From NCBI RefSeq assembly GCF_022780145.1, contig NZ_JALEXO010000133.1:1-16300 (forward strand): a stretch of DNA of 16,300 nt, in the 5' to 3' direction. The DNA is from Intestinibacter sp. (GTDB taxonomy: Bacteria > Bacillota > Clostridia > Peptostreptococcales > Peptostreptococcaceae). The notes under the pieces were generated by a model that searched no databases, was not told where the DNA came from, and saw only the letters and a program-made list of their open reading frames with translations. Below are positions 1 to 6,911 of the stretch, piece by piece. The position numbers and the translations under genes are program-made. How positions within the stretch are numbered: position 1 is the stretch's first letter; each line of letters begins with the position of its first letter.

Positions 1-47
1 GAGTATAAATGAAAAATAGAAATTAAATAAATTATTGAAGATAGTTT

Positions 48-94
48 GGAGTGTTGCAAAAGATACTAGATAGCATTTTGTAGCACTCCGTTTT
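48..94 (+). promoter_or_regulatory. Stem-loop upstream of pstC (pstS-pstC junction)
   Basis: Positions 48-61 pair with 76-89 to give a 14-bp stem with two G-U wobbles and a 14-base loop. Four Ts follow (91-94), then at once the pstC ribosome binding site (AGGAGG, 99-104). The short T run makes it a weak or partial terminator, or a 3' stabilising hairpin for an upstream pstS message. In many pst operons the binding protein is made in excess over the membrane parts, and such a hairpin would fit that. The bases before it hold no identifiable coding sequence; a stop codon at 10-12 could end pstS, but this cannot be shown here. Confidence 0.55.
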
Positions 95-112
95 AAAAAG
101 GAGGAGCTTAGA

Positions 113-1030
113 TTGGAAAAAACTGAATCAATCAATGTAAATGAAAGTAACTCATCTAATAAAAATAGAAGTAAGTATATAATAGAAGCTGTTACAGAAA
201 AAATATTTATGATAAGTGCTTTAGTAGCAGTTATAAGTTTATTACTTATAATAGGGTTTGTATTTTATAAAGGTTTAATGCCTTTCATAACAGAAGGATA
301 TTCATTTGTAGATTTTATATTTGGAACTGAATGGTTGCCAGGATCTCAAAAATTCGGCATAGGTTCTATGATAGTAACTTCTATAGTAGCTACAATAGGA
401 GCTTTGATAATAGGTGTTCCAGTTGGAATACTTGCAGCAATATTTATAGCAGAAATTTGTCCTAAAAGATATGCAAAAATAATTTCAACAGCAGTAGAAC
501 TTCTAGCAGGTATACCATCAGTTCTTTACGGTATATTCGGGTTAGCAATTATTGTACCAGCAATACAAACTGTATTAAATCTTCCTAAAGGACAAAGCTT
601 ATTAGCAGTAATTTTCGTATTAGCGATAATGATGCTTCCAACAATAATTTCATTATCAGAAACATCAATAAGAGCAGTACCTAAAGCATACAAAGAAGGA
701 TCTTTAGCATTAGGAGCATCAAAAATAGAAACAATATTTAAGGTAACAGTGCCAGCAGCTAAATCAGGAATACTAGCAGGTGTAATCCTAGGTATAGGTA
801 GAGCATTAGGTGAAACAATGGCAGTAATACTAGTAGCAGGTAACTCAACAGCATTTCCAACATCAATTCTAGACAGTGTAAGACCACTTACAACAAATAT
901 AGCTCTAGAAATGGGATACGCAGCAGGTACACATCAAGAAATGTTATTTGCAACAGGGGTTGTGCTTTTCATATTCATAATAATTATAAATTTAGTATTA
1001 ACTAAATTAACTTCTAAAGGAGTAGAATAA
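113..1030 (+). CDS. pstC: Phosphate ABC transporter permease PstC
   Basis: This is one of the two membrane subunits of the high-affinity phosphate importer PstSCAB. The 305-residue product has a charged N-terminus of about 25 residues, then roughly six hydrophobic segments (about 31-53, 84-114, 131-152, 162-182, 215-243 and 275-297). The permease EAA loop, which contacts the ATPase, lies around 194-225 (EGSLALGASKIETIFKVTVP). The segment ELLAGIPSVLYGIFG at 129-143 is typical of Pst permeases. The start is TTG at 113, chosen because AGGAGG (99-104) lies eight bases upstream and no ATG occurs before the first membrane segment. Only one base separates it from pstA, so the two are translated as a pair. 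PstC rather than PstA is inferred from gene order and the longer N-terminus. Confidence 0.95.
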   Translation: MEKTESINVNESNSSNKNRSKYIIEAVTEKIFMISALVAVISLLLIIGFVFYKGLMPFITEGYSFVDFIFGTEWLPGSQKFGIGSMIVTSIVATIGALIIGVPVGILAAIFIAEICPKRYAKIISTAVELLAGIPSVLYGIFGLAIIVPAIQTVLNLPKGQSLLAVIFVLAIMMLPTIISLSETSIRAVPKAYKEGSLALGASKIETIFKVTVPAAKSGILAGVILGIGRALGETMAVILVAGNSTAFPTSILDSVRPLTTNIALEMGYAAGTHQEMLFATGVVLFIFIIIINLVLTKLTSKGVE

Positions 1031-1031
1031 A

Positions 1032-1874
1032 ATGGAAAATAATTTAAAGGCGAGAAAAAATAAAGATAATTTATTAGTTTCCCTAGTATATTTATCAGCT
1101 ATTATAACAGTAGGAATACTAGTAGTGATAGTTGGATTTATATTTATAAAAGGAATGGGAAAAATCAATTTAAACTTCTTATTTAGTGATTATTCAGCAA
1201 GTGGAGATGGTGGAATACTTCCAATGATAATTACAACAGTGTATATGGTTTTAGTATCAATATTAGTAGCTACACCAATAGGTATACTTGCCGCAGTTTA
1301 CTTACAAGAGTACGCTAAGCAAGGTAAAATAGTAAGAGTTATAAGATTTGCTACAGAATGTCTAGCAGGTATACCATCAATAGTATATGGATTATTCGGG
1401 GGAATATTCTTTGTAGTAGCATTAAAATTCCAATATTCAATATTATCAGGTGGTTTAACAGTAGCGATTATAATACTTCCAACAATAATACGTTCTACAG
1501 AAGAAGCTCTAAAAACTGTACCACAAACTTATAGAGAAGCATCTCTAGGACTTGGAGCTACTAAGTTTCAAACACTTTACAAGGTAATCCTACCAAGTGC
1601 AATACCTGGAATACTTTCAGGAGTGATCTTATCAATAGGTCGTGTAATCGGTGAATCAGCGGCGATTTTATTAACAGCTGGAACAGTAGCAAAAATGCCA
1701 CTTACAGTATTTGATAGTGCCAGAACACTTACAGTACATGCATACTTATTGACTAAAGAAACAGGAGATATACAAACTGCATGCGGTGTTGGTCTAGTAC
1801 TTATAGTAATAGTATTTGCACTAAACACTATAGCTAAGCTAGTGGCTAAAAAGTTAAACAAAGCAAATTATTAA
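1032..1874 (+). CDS. pstA: Phosphate ABC transporter permease PstA
   Basis: This is the second membrane subunit of the phosphate importer, pairing with PstC in the membrane and with a PstB dimer inside. The product has 280 residues with hydrophobic segments near 14-40, 62-91, 109-132, 140-153, 187-216 and 250-270. The EAA loop is at about 167-199 (TYREASLGLGATKFQTLYKV), and ECLAGIPSIVYGLFGG at 109-124 matches the equivalent PstC motif. The start ATG follows the pstC stop after one base, and its ribosome binding site (AGGAG near 1018-1022) lies inside the end of pstC. Length and motifs are normal for the family. Confidence 0.95.
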   Translation: MENNLKARKNKDNLLVSLVYLSAIITVGILVVIVGFIFIKGMGKINLNFLFSDYSASGDGGILPMIITTVYMVLVSILVATPIGILAAVYLQEYAKQGKIVRVIRFATECLAGIPSIVYGLFGGIFFVVALKFQYSILSGGLTVAIIILPTIIRSTEEALKTVPQTYREASLGLGATKFQTLYKVILPSAIPGILSGVILSIGRVIGESAAILLTAGTVAKMPLTVFDSARTLTVHAYLLTKETGDIQTACGVGLVLIVIVFALNTIAKLVAKKLNKANY

Positions 1875-1925
1875 AAAGAAATAATTGATCAATATAGATA
1901 TTAATAAAAATTAAGGAGAATAGAT

Positions 1926-2687
1926 ATGAGTGAAAACAACGTTAAAATAAGAGTAAACGACTTAGACTTATACTATGGAGAAAAGCAAGCTCTAAAAGGA
2001 ATCAACATGGATATAAGAGAAAATGAAGTAACTGCTCTAATAGGACCTTCAGGATGTGGAAAATCTACATTTTTAAGATGCTTAAATAGAATGAATGACT
2101 TAATAGACTGTGTAAAAATAAACGGAAAAATATATATGGGAGACGAAGAAGTACTTACAACTAATGATGTAATAAGCCTTAGAACTAGAGTAGGTATGGT
2201 ATTCCAAAAGGCGAACTTATTCCCAATGAGTATATACGATAACGTAGCTTACGGACCAAGAAACCAAGGGATAAAAGACAAAAAAGAATTAGATAAAATA
2301 GTAGAAGAAAGTTTAAAGGGAGCTGCAATTTGGGATGAAGTAAAGGACAGACTAAAATCACCAGCACTAGGTTTATCAGGAGGACAACAACAACGTGTTT
2401 GCATAGCGAGAACTATAGCTATGAAGCCAGATGTTATACTAATGGATGAACCTACATCAGCGCTAGATCCAATATCAACTTCTAAAGTAGAAGAATTAAT
2501 GTCAACTTTAAAAAATCAATACACTATAGTAATAGTTACACATAATATGCAACAAGCTGCACGTATTTCAGACAAAACAGGATTTTTCCTAAATGGTGAA
2601 TTAATAGAATTCAACAACACTAAAGAAATATTCACAGTGCCACAAGATAAACGTACAGAGGATTATATAACAGGAAGATTCGGTTAA
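1926..2687 (+). CDS. pstB: Phosphate ABC transporter ATP-binding protein PstB
   Basis: This is the ATPase that powers phosphate import. All ABC motifs are present in the 253 residues: Walker A GPSGCGKST at 40-48, Q-loop glutamine Q94 in MVFQKANLFP, signature LSGGQ at 150-154, Walker B VILMDEP at 170-176 with catalytic E175, and H-loop H206 in VTHNMQQ. The text around Walker A (CGKSTFLRCLNRMNDL) and the Q-loop (KANLFPMSIYDNVAYGPR) is specific to PstB among ABC ATPases. Start ATG 1926 has AAGGAGA at 1914-1919. A 51-base spacer separates it from pstA, in the same operon. Confidence 0.97.
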   Translation: MSENNVKIRVNDLDLYYGEKQALKGINMDIRENEVTALIGPSGCGKSTFLRCLNRMNDLIDCVKINGKIYMGDEEVLTTNDVISLRTRVGMVFQKANLFPMSIYDNVAYGPRNQGIKDKKELDKIVEESLKGAAIWDEVKDRLKSPALGLSGGQQQRVCIARTIAMKPDVILMDEPTSALDPISTSKVEELMSTLKNQYTIVIVTHNMQQAARISDKTGFFLNGELIEFNNTKEIFTVPQDKRTEDYITGRFG

Positions 2688-2742
2688 AATTTAGAATAAT
2701 TCAAATTTCAGTATTACAAACTATAGTTTAAGGAGATATAAG

Positions 2743-3399
2743 ATGGCAAGTACAAATTTAGAGATGAATATAAAAACTTTAAAAGAATATATAAATAGAA
2801 TGATGGATAAATGCGAAGAAGCTATAGAATTATCTGTTAAAAGCATGATTAATAAGGATGTAGATTTAGCAAAAAAGGTTATAAATAATGATGATGATAT
2901 AGATATATTGAGAGAATATATTAGAGATAGAAGTATAGAATTAATGGCTTTAAAACAACCTATGGCAAAAGATTTAAGAGAAATATACGCTTTATCTGAT
3001 ATATCAACTGAATTAGAAAGAATTGGAGACTATGCAGCAAATATAGCTTCAGAAGTAGTGACAATTGCAGGAGAGGACTATATAAAGGAATTAGTCGATA
3101 TACCAAAGATGACTGAGCATTGTTTAGATATGTTTAGAAATTTAAAGACTGCTTTTATAAATCAAGATGTAGATTTAGCATATAAGGTAGCTCTTATAGA
3201 CAATGAAATCGACGTTCTTTACTACAAAGTAAGAGAAGATTGCTTGAGAGTTATGCATGAAAATCCAGAACAAAATATAAATCAAGGTGTAAAGCTTTTG
3301 TTTGTAGGAAGATATTTAGAAAGAATTGGAGATCATATTACTAATGTATGCGAAAAAATCATATACGCAAGAAATGGTAAAATGATTGAAATAGGGTAA
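2743..3399 (+). CDS. phoU: Phosphate uptake regulator PhoU
   Basis: PhoU is a cytoplasmic, metal-binding, all-helical protein that represses Pho signalling through the Pst transporter and its sensor kinase and limits phosphate uptake. The 218-residue product shows the two-fold internal repeat of the family, with the metal-binding core motifs LERIGDYAANIA at 91-102 and LERIGDHITNVCE at 192-204. Start ATG 2743 has AAGGAGA at 2730-2736. It is the last gene of the pst operon, since a terminator follows at 3482-3523. An AT-only 9-bp hairpin (3403-3411 with 3419-3427) lies just after the stop codon. Confidence 0.95.
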   Translation: MASTNLEMNIKTLKEYINRMMDKCEEAIELSVKSMINKDVDLAKKVINNDDDIDILREYIRDRSIELMALKQPMAKDLREIYALSDISTELERIGDYAANIASEVVTIAGEDYIKELVDIPKMTEHCLDMFRNLKTAFINQDVDLAYKVALIDNEIDVLYYKVREDCLRVMHENPEQNINQGVKLLFVGRYLERIGDHITNVCEKIIYARNGKMIEIG

Positions 3400-3481
3400 A
3401 AAATTATATTATGAGTAGTAATATAATACAATATAAAAAATATATTCTTTTAACCAATCAACTAAAATATATATGTAAAAG

Positions 3482-3523
3482 GGAATTATTGATATGTTTT
3501 GATGTATCGATAATTCCTTTTTT
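3482..3523 (+). terminator. Intrinsic terminator of the pst operon
   Basis: Positions 3482-3494 (GGAATTATTGATA) pair with 3505-3517 in a 13-bp stem with one G-U pair, followed by six Ts (3518-3523). The As before the stem can extend pairing into the T run. It lies 83 bases after phoU. Confidence 0.85.
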
Positions 3524-3561
3524 ATAATGCATAGGAAATTATATTCCTTTGAAATTGTGGA

Positions 3562-3800
3562 TAAATATAATTTCCGTCATGCATTTCAAGAAAATCAACA
3601 TTATGGATCTTTAGGATAAAGATTTTCTTATAATTATTTAAATTTAAATTGTATTATTGAGATTAACTTTGATGCTAGACATGTTTAATTTTGATAAAAT
3701 TTTTATATTATAGATTATAGTGTTATACTAAATATTGGAAGATTATAATTCTAAAGTTTAATTATATAAATTTTTAGATATATGACGGAAATTATATTTA
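3562..3800. repeat. Perfect 19-bp inverted repeat bracketing 201 bp
   Basis: The arm TAAATATAATTTCCGTCAT at 3562-3580 is the exact reverse complement of 3782-3800, with 201 bp between. The bases outside and inside the arms do not match, so the repeat has sharp ends. A further 12-base copy (GGAAATTATATT) lies at 3534-3545, in direct orientation with the right arm, and can form a hairpin with 3564-3575. The bracketed DNA is about as AT-rich as its surroundings and holds no convincing gene. Both arms begin or end in TA, so a small TA-flanked mobile element is one reading; an invertible segment or a pair of operators are others. Apart from this repeat, the nearby terminator and a weak promoter, I see nothing in 3400-3863. 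Confidence 0.8.
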
Positions 3801-3809
3801 GCAAAAATA

Positions 3810-3838
3810 TTTAAATAAATATGGTTTCCTAATATACT
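3810..3838 (+). promoter_or_regulatory. Possible promoter of the DUF1275 gene
   Basis: TTTAAA at 3810-3815 and TATACT at 3833-3838 are 17 bases apart. Transcription would start near 3845, leaving a leader of about 19 bases. The right arm of the inverted repeat ends ten bases before the -35 box. In such AT-rich DNA this is a weak call. Confidence 0.4.
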
Positions 3839-3863
3839 ATAAAAAAGTGGAGGAAGATTATAT

Positions 3864-4598
3864 ATGAAAAATGAACATGAAAAACAAATGTCAGAATCAT
3901 TTAAATTAGGTGCATTGCTTGCTATAGTAGGAGGATTTTTAGATGTATATACTTATATATGTAGAGGCCAAGTTTTCTCTAATGCACAAACTGGAAATAT
4001 TGTATTAGTAGGATTGTCTTTGGCACAATCTGATTTTGAGGGAGCTTTTTATCATTTTGTTCCTGTATTAGCTTTTATAGCAGGTGTAATATTGACGGAA
4101 ATAATAAAAAAAAGAGCAAAGCCTAGACACAGTTTTTTTCACTGGAGACAAATTATAATAGGGGCTGAAATAATAGTTGTTTTTATAATGTCATTTGTTC
4201 CAGTTGGAGTTTATGATGTAGTTGTAAACGTATCTATTTCATTTGTATGTGCTATGCAGGTGGAGGCTTTTAGAAAAATAAATGGACTGAATATGGCTAC
4301 AACAATGTGTACAGGAAATTTAAGAACAGGTACTGAACATATATATAAATCAGTTGTAGAAAAAGATATATCAAAAATGAAAACAAGCATTCAAGCTTAT
4401 GGGATAATAATTTTTTTCATTATAGGAGCATGTGTAGGTGGTATTTTTACTAATATATATTTAGAAAAGGCTACATTAGTTGCGAGTGCTATTTTATTAA
4501 TTGTATTTATAGCCATGTTTAAAAAATGTGATAAAGATATTTTAAACGAATTGGAAGAATATGATGAAATAGAAGATGACAAAATGGAGTTTGAATAA
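3864..4598 (+). CDS. DUF1275 (YoaK-like) family membrane protein
   Basis: This is a membrane protein of unknown function, 244 residues long. It carries the signature of the DUF1275/YoaK family: GGFLDVYTYICRGQVFSNAQ at about 23-42, followed by TGNIVLVGL. A second TGN motif (MCTGNLRTG, 148-156) suggests the usual internal duplication. Hydrophobic segments lie near 15-30, 43-55, 64-82, 97-112, 117-135, 178-198 and 203-219. The last 25 residues are strongly acidic and probably cytoplasmic. Start ATG 3864 has GGAGGA at 3849-3854. It appears monocistronic: a promoter-like site precedes it and a terminator shared with the convergent bioY follows it. No transported substrate can be inferred. Confidence 0.88.
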   Translation: MKNEHEKQMSESFKLGALLAIVGGFLDVYTYICRGQVFSNAQTGNIVLVGLSLAQSDFEGAFYHFVPVLAFIAGVILTEIIKKRAKPRHSFFHWRQIIIGAEIIVVFIMSFVPVGVYDVVVNVSISFVCAMQVEAFRKINGLNMATTMCTGNLRTGTEHIYKSVVEKDISKMKTSIQAYGIIIFFIIGACVGGIFTNIYLEKATLVASAILLIVFIAMFKKCDKDILNELEEYDEIEDDKMEFE

Positions 4599-4623
4599 TT
4601 TTATAGTACGAAAGGTTAAATTT

Positions 4624-4669
4624 AAAAAAACGTATAAATTTTCTTTGATGAAAAAATATACGCTTTTTT
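4624..4669. terminator. Bidirectional terminator between the DUF1275 gene and bioY
   Basis: CGTATA (4631-4636) pairs with TATACG (4657-4662). Seven As lie before it and, after one bulged C, six Ts follow (4664-4669). The A and T runs extend the stem and give a U tail on either strand, which suits two convergent genes. The right side ends seven bases from the bioY stop codon. Confidence 0.75.
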
Positions 4670-4675
4670 ATTTTA

Positions 4676-5218
4676 TTAGTTAAATTTTAAACTTGAAAAT
4701 ACCCTCTTACATACAGTTTCCCCAATTATATCAGCTAAAACTAATTTTAATAAATCTACTAATACAAAAGGAACTACACAATAAAATAGGCTTTGCATTA
4801 CTGTATTTCCAGTTACAAAAGAGAACATAATTGTACCAAATGCATATACAATAGCTAATCCGACAACCATGCTAATAGCAGTTAAAATATGAGAATTGAA
4901 TTTTTCTTTAATATATCCTATTATAAATGCCATTAAAGGATATCCAAGTAAAAATCCACCAGTTGGTCCAAATAGAACTCCTACACCTCCTGAAAATTGA
5001 GCGAATACTGGAATTCCAATTCCTCCTAGGATTAAGTATATTAAAGTCGCTATAAATCCACATTTATACCCTAATATAAGTCCAGTTATAGCAATACCGA
5101 ATATTTGTAGTGTAAGCGGTACAGTTGTAAAAGGTAGTGGAATAGATATTTGAGCAAATACAGATATCAATGCTGCAAATAAACCACATAAAATAATTTC
5201 TCTAGTTGAAAGTTTCAT
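4676..5218 (-). CDS. bioY: Biotin transporter BioY (ECF S component)
   Basis: BioY is the substrate-binding membrane subunit of biotin importers of the energy-coupling factor type; it works with shared EcfT/EcfA subunits that are not in this window. The 180 residues are mostly hydrophobic, with about six membrane segments. They show the family motifs LGGIGIPVFAQFSGGVGVLF (64-83) with GPTGGFLLGYP (84-94), and a C-terminal helix with D155 and K158 (VDLLKLVLADI), as in other BioY proteins. Start ATG at 5218-5216 is preceded on the minus strand by AGGAGG (5233-5228). The BirA-type operator upstream supports the biotin assignment. It is a single-gene unit, which suggests biotin salvage. Confidence 0.93.
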   Translation of the reverse strand: MKLSTREIILCGLFAALISVFAQISIPLPFTTVPLTLQIFGIAITGLILGYKCGFIATLIYLILGGIGIPVFAQFSGGVGVLFGPTGGFLLGYPLMAFIIGYIKEKFNSHILTAISMVVGLAIVYAFGTIMFSFVTGNTVMQSLFYCVVPFVLVDLLKLVLADIIGETVCKRVFSSLKFN

Positions 5219-5252
5219 AAAATATATCCTCCTAAAATTTTGCTCCTAAATT

Positions 5253-5286
5253 AATGTTAACTAAAAATAATTAGTAAGTTAACATT
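5253..5286. promoter_or_regulatory. BirA operator upstream of bioY
   Basis: AATGTTAACT (5253-5262) and AGTTAACATT (5277-5286) are perfect 10-bp inverted arms with a 14-base spacer. This is the known layout of sites bound by the biotin repressor/ligase BirA (TGTTAAC half-sites about 14-16 bases apart). It overlaps the expected transcription start of bioY, so biotin-loaded BirA would block transcription. The kbl promoter is about 80 bp away and is probably not covered. Confidence 0.9.
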
Positions 5287-5287
5287 G

Positions 5288-5315
5288 ATTTTACACTAAA
5301 AAAAAAATTTTGCAA
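5288..5315 (-). promoter_or_regulatory. Probable bioY promoter
   Basis: Read on the minus strand, TTGCAA (5315-5310) is followed after 16 bases, including a run of ten Ts, by TAAAAT (5293-5288). The start point would be near 5281, inside the BirA operator. Confidence 0.6.
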
Positions 5316-5363
5316 TAGTTTTTGGAAAAAAATGATAAAGATTTTTTTATATATAAATGCTTA

Positions 5364-5372
5364 TGATATACT
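5364..5372 (+). promoter_or_regulatory. Extended -10 promoter of kbl
   Basis: TGATATACT at 5364-5372 is an extended -10 element (TGn plus TATACT). The -35 region is only a run of Ts. Transcription would start near 5379, giving a leader of about 35 bases. This lies downstream of an in-frame ATG at 5375, so it favours ATG 5414 as the true kbl start. Confidence 0.5.
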
Positions 5373-5413
5373 AAATGTGTAGAAAGAATACTGCAATTGA
5401 AAGGGGAGCTATT

Positions 5414-6598
5414 ATGTACAATAGTGGATATTATCAAGGGATATTAGATGAAATCAAATCAAGTGGTTTATGGAAGGATGAAAGAGTTATAACAACTCCA
5501 CAAAAATCAAAAATAGACACTACACAAGCAAGTGGAGTAGTAAATATGTGTGCAAATAACTATCTAGGTTTAGCAGACAATCAAGAAATAATCGACGCTG
5601 CAAAAGCAAGCTACGATAAATGGGGATATGGATTATCATCAGTTAGATTTATATGTGGGACACAAGAAATACATAAAGAATTAGAAGGTAAAATAAGTGA
5701 ATTTTTACAAACAGAGGATACAATATTATACACTTCATGCTTTGATGCAAACGGTGGTTTATTCGAAACTATAACAACTGCTGAAGATGCTATAATAAGT
5801 GATGAATTAAACCATGCTAGTATAATAGATGGTATCAGACTTTCTAAGGCAAAAAAATATAGATATAAAAACAACGACATGAAATCTCTAGAAGAAATGC
5901 TTATAAAAGCAGATCAAGAGGGAGCAAAAAATAAAGTTATAGCTACTGACGGAGTTTTCTCTATGGATGGTATAATAGCTGACTTAGAAGGAATATGTGA
6001 TTTAGCCGAAAAATACAACGCGATGGTAATGGTAGACGATTCTCATGCAGTAGGATTTATGGGTAAAAATGGTAGAGGAACTCATGAATACAGAAATGTA
6101 ATGGGAAGAGTTGATATAATTACAGGAACATTAGGAAAAGCACTAGGTGGGGCTAGTGGTGGATATACTAGTGGTAGAAAAGAAATAATAGCTTTACTTA
6201 GACAAAGATCAAGACCATATCTATTCTCAAATACATTAGCACCTTCTATAGCAGCTGCTAGTATAAAAACTTTAGAAATTCTTTCAAGAAGTACAGAATA
6301 CAGAGATAGACTAGAAGAAAACACAAAATACTTCAGAGAAGGCATCAAAAAAATAGGATTAAATATAATCGAAAGTGAGCATCCAATAGTGCCTATTATG
6401 CTAGGAGACTCTTTAGTTGCTCAAAAATTTGCTCAAAAAATGTTAGAAAAAGGTATATATGTAATAGGCTTCTATTATCCAGTAGTTCCTAAAGGAAAGG
6501 CTAGAATTAGAACACAAATTTCAGCATGCCATACAAAAGAGGATTTAGATTTAGCATTAAAGGCATTTAAAGAATGTAAAGAAGAGCTAGGATTATAA
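5414..6598 (+). CDS. kbl: Glycine C-acetyltransferase (2-amino-3-ketobutyrate CoA ligase)
   Basis: This is a PLP-dependent enzyme that cleaves 2-amino-3-ketobutyrate with CoA to glycine and acetyl-CoA, the second step of threonine breakdown through threonine dehydrogenase. The 394 residues closely resemble E. coli Kbl (398 residues): SVRFICGTQEIHKELE, SDELNHASIIDGIRL, ATDGVFSMDGII, DDSHAVG (208-214, with D208 and H211 near the cofactor), TGTLGKALGG (237-246, PLP lysine K242) and GFYYPVVPKGKARIRTQISA. These set it apart from BioF despite the bioY neighbour. An in-frame ATG exists at 5375, but AAGGGGAG (5401-5408) sits correctly for ATG 5414, where the family N-terminus begins. No threonine dehydrogenase gene is nearby. 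Confidence 0.95.
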   Translation: MYNSGYYQGILDEIKSSGLWKDERVITTPQKSKIDTTQASGVVNMCANNYLGLADNQEIIDAAKASYDKWGYGLSSVRFICGTQEIHKELEGKISEFLQTEDTILYTSCFDANGGLFETITTAEDAIISDELNHASIIDGIRLSKAKKYRYKNNDMKSLEEMLIKADQEGAKNKVIATDGVFSMDGIIADLEGICDLAEKYNAMVMVDDSHAVGFMGKNGRGTHEYRNVMGRVDIITGTLGKALGGASGGYTSGRKEIIALLRQRSRPYLFSNTLAPSIAAASIKTLEILSRSTEYRDRLEENTKYFREGIKKIGLNIIESEHPIVPIMLGDSLVAQKFAQKMLEKGIYVIGFYYPVVPKGKARIRTQISACHTKEDLDLALKAFKECKEELGL

Positions 6599-6697
6599 TA
6601 TAAAAATGCAATAAACAAAACTTTAATAAAAACTTAATAATTAGGTAATATTAAATTAAGGTTTAAGTATTATATTTTAAATATAAGATTTAGTTAG

Positions 6698-6818
6698 TTC
6701 AAGTAGAATTTTACTTGAAGAAGTTTAAACTGACTGTTTGTGCAGTTTAGAAGCTAGATAATTTTTTCAATGTTACTCCTTTTTTAACAGGATATGGTTT
6801 GCCATATCCTGTTTTTTT
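6698..6818 (+). other. Structured RNA candidate between kbl and the SorC-like gene
   Basis: Two stem-loops lie in the kbl 3' region before a strong terminator. TTCAAGTA (6698-6705) pairs with TACTTGAA (6712-6719). TAAACTG (6726-6732) pairs with CAGTTTA (6743-6749). The terminator is at 6786-6818. No open reading frame or known riboswitch core was recognised here. It could be a structured 3' untranslated region of kbl or an independent small RNA; no convincing promoter is visible just upstream. The remaining DNA up to 6902 holds the promoter of the next gene. Confidence 0.35.
6786..6818 (+). terminator. Strong intrinsic terminator after kbl
   Basis: ACAGGATATGG (6787-6797) pairs perfectly with CCATATCCTGT (6802-6812) around a four-base loop, followed by a run of Ts ending at 6818. 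Confidence 0.92.
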
Positions 6819-6833
6819 GACATTTGTACAATA

Positions 6834-6862
6834 TTGCAATAAATTTCAGCTTTATATATAAT
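6834..6862 (+). promoter_or_regulatory. Promoter of the SorC-like regulator gene
   Basis: TTGCAA (6834-6839) and a perfect TATAAT (6857-6862) are separated by 17 bases. The start would be near 6869. A perfect TTGACA at 6817-6822 with TAAATT at 6840-6845 is a weaker overlapping alternative. Confidence 0.65.
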
Positions 6863-6911
6863 TAAGATTAACAAAAGAATATCATATATTGAAAATAGGG
6901 ATGTGAAAATA

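Noticed and set aside
3403..3427. AT-only 9-bp hairpin just after phoU as a terminator.
   Set aside because: There are no GC pairs and no T run, and a much better terminator follows at 3482-3523.
3527..3619. A 30-codon open frame starting ATG CAT AGG in the gap before the DUF1275 gene.
   Set aside because: It has no ribosome binding site, starts just after the terminator T run, and crosses one repeat arm. It is probably chance.
4094..4108. GACGGAAATAATA inside the DUF1275 gene resembles the repeat core upstream.
   Set aside because: The match is imperfect and the bases simply encode Thr-Glu-Ile-Ile in a membrane region.
5414..6598. Reading this gene as bioF because it is next to bioY and its BirA site.
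   Set aside because: The sequence follows Kbl motifs throughout, and the operator lies on the bioY side only.
6599..6902. A known riboswitch (TPP, SAM, c-di-GMP or glycine) after kbl.
   Set aside because: None of the conserved core motifs of these classes could be found.
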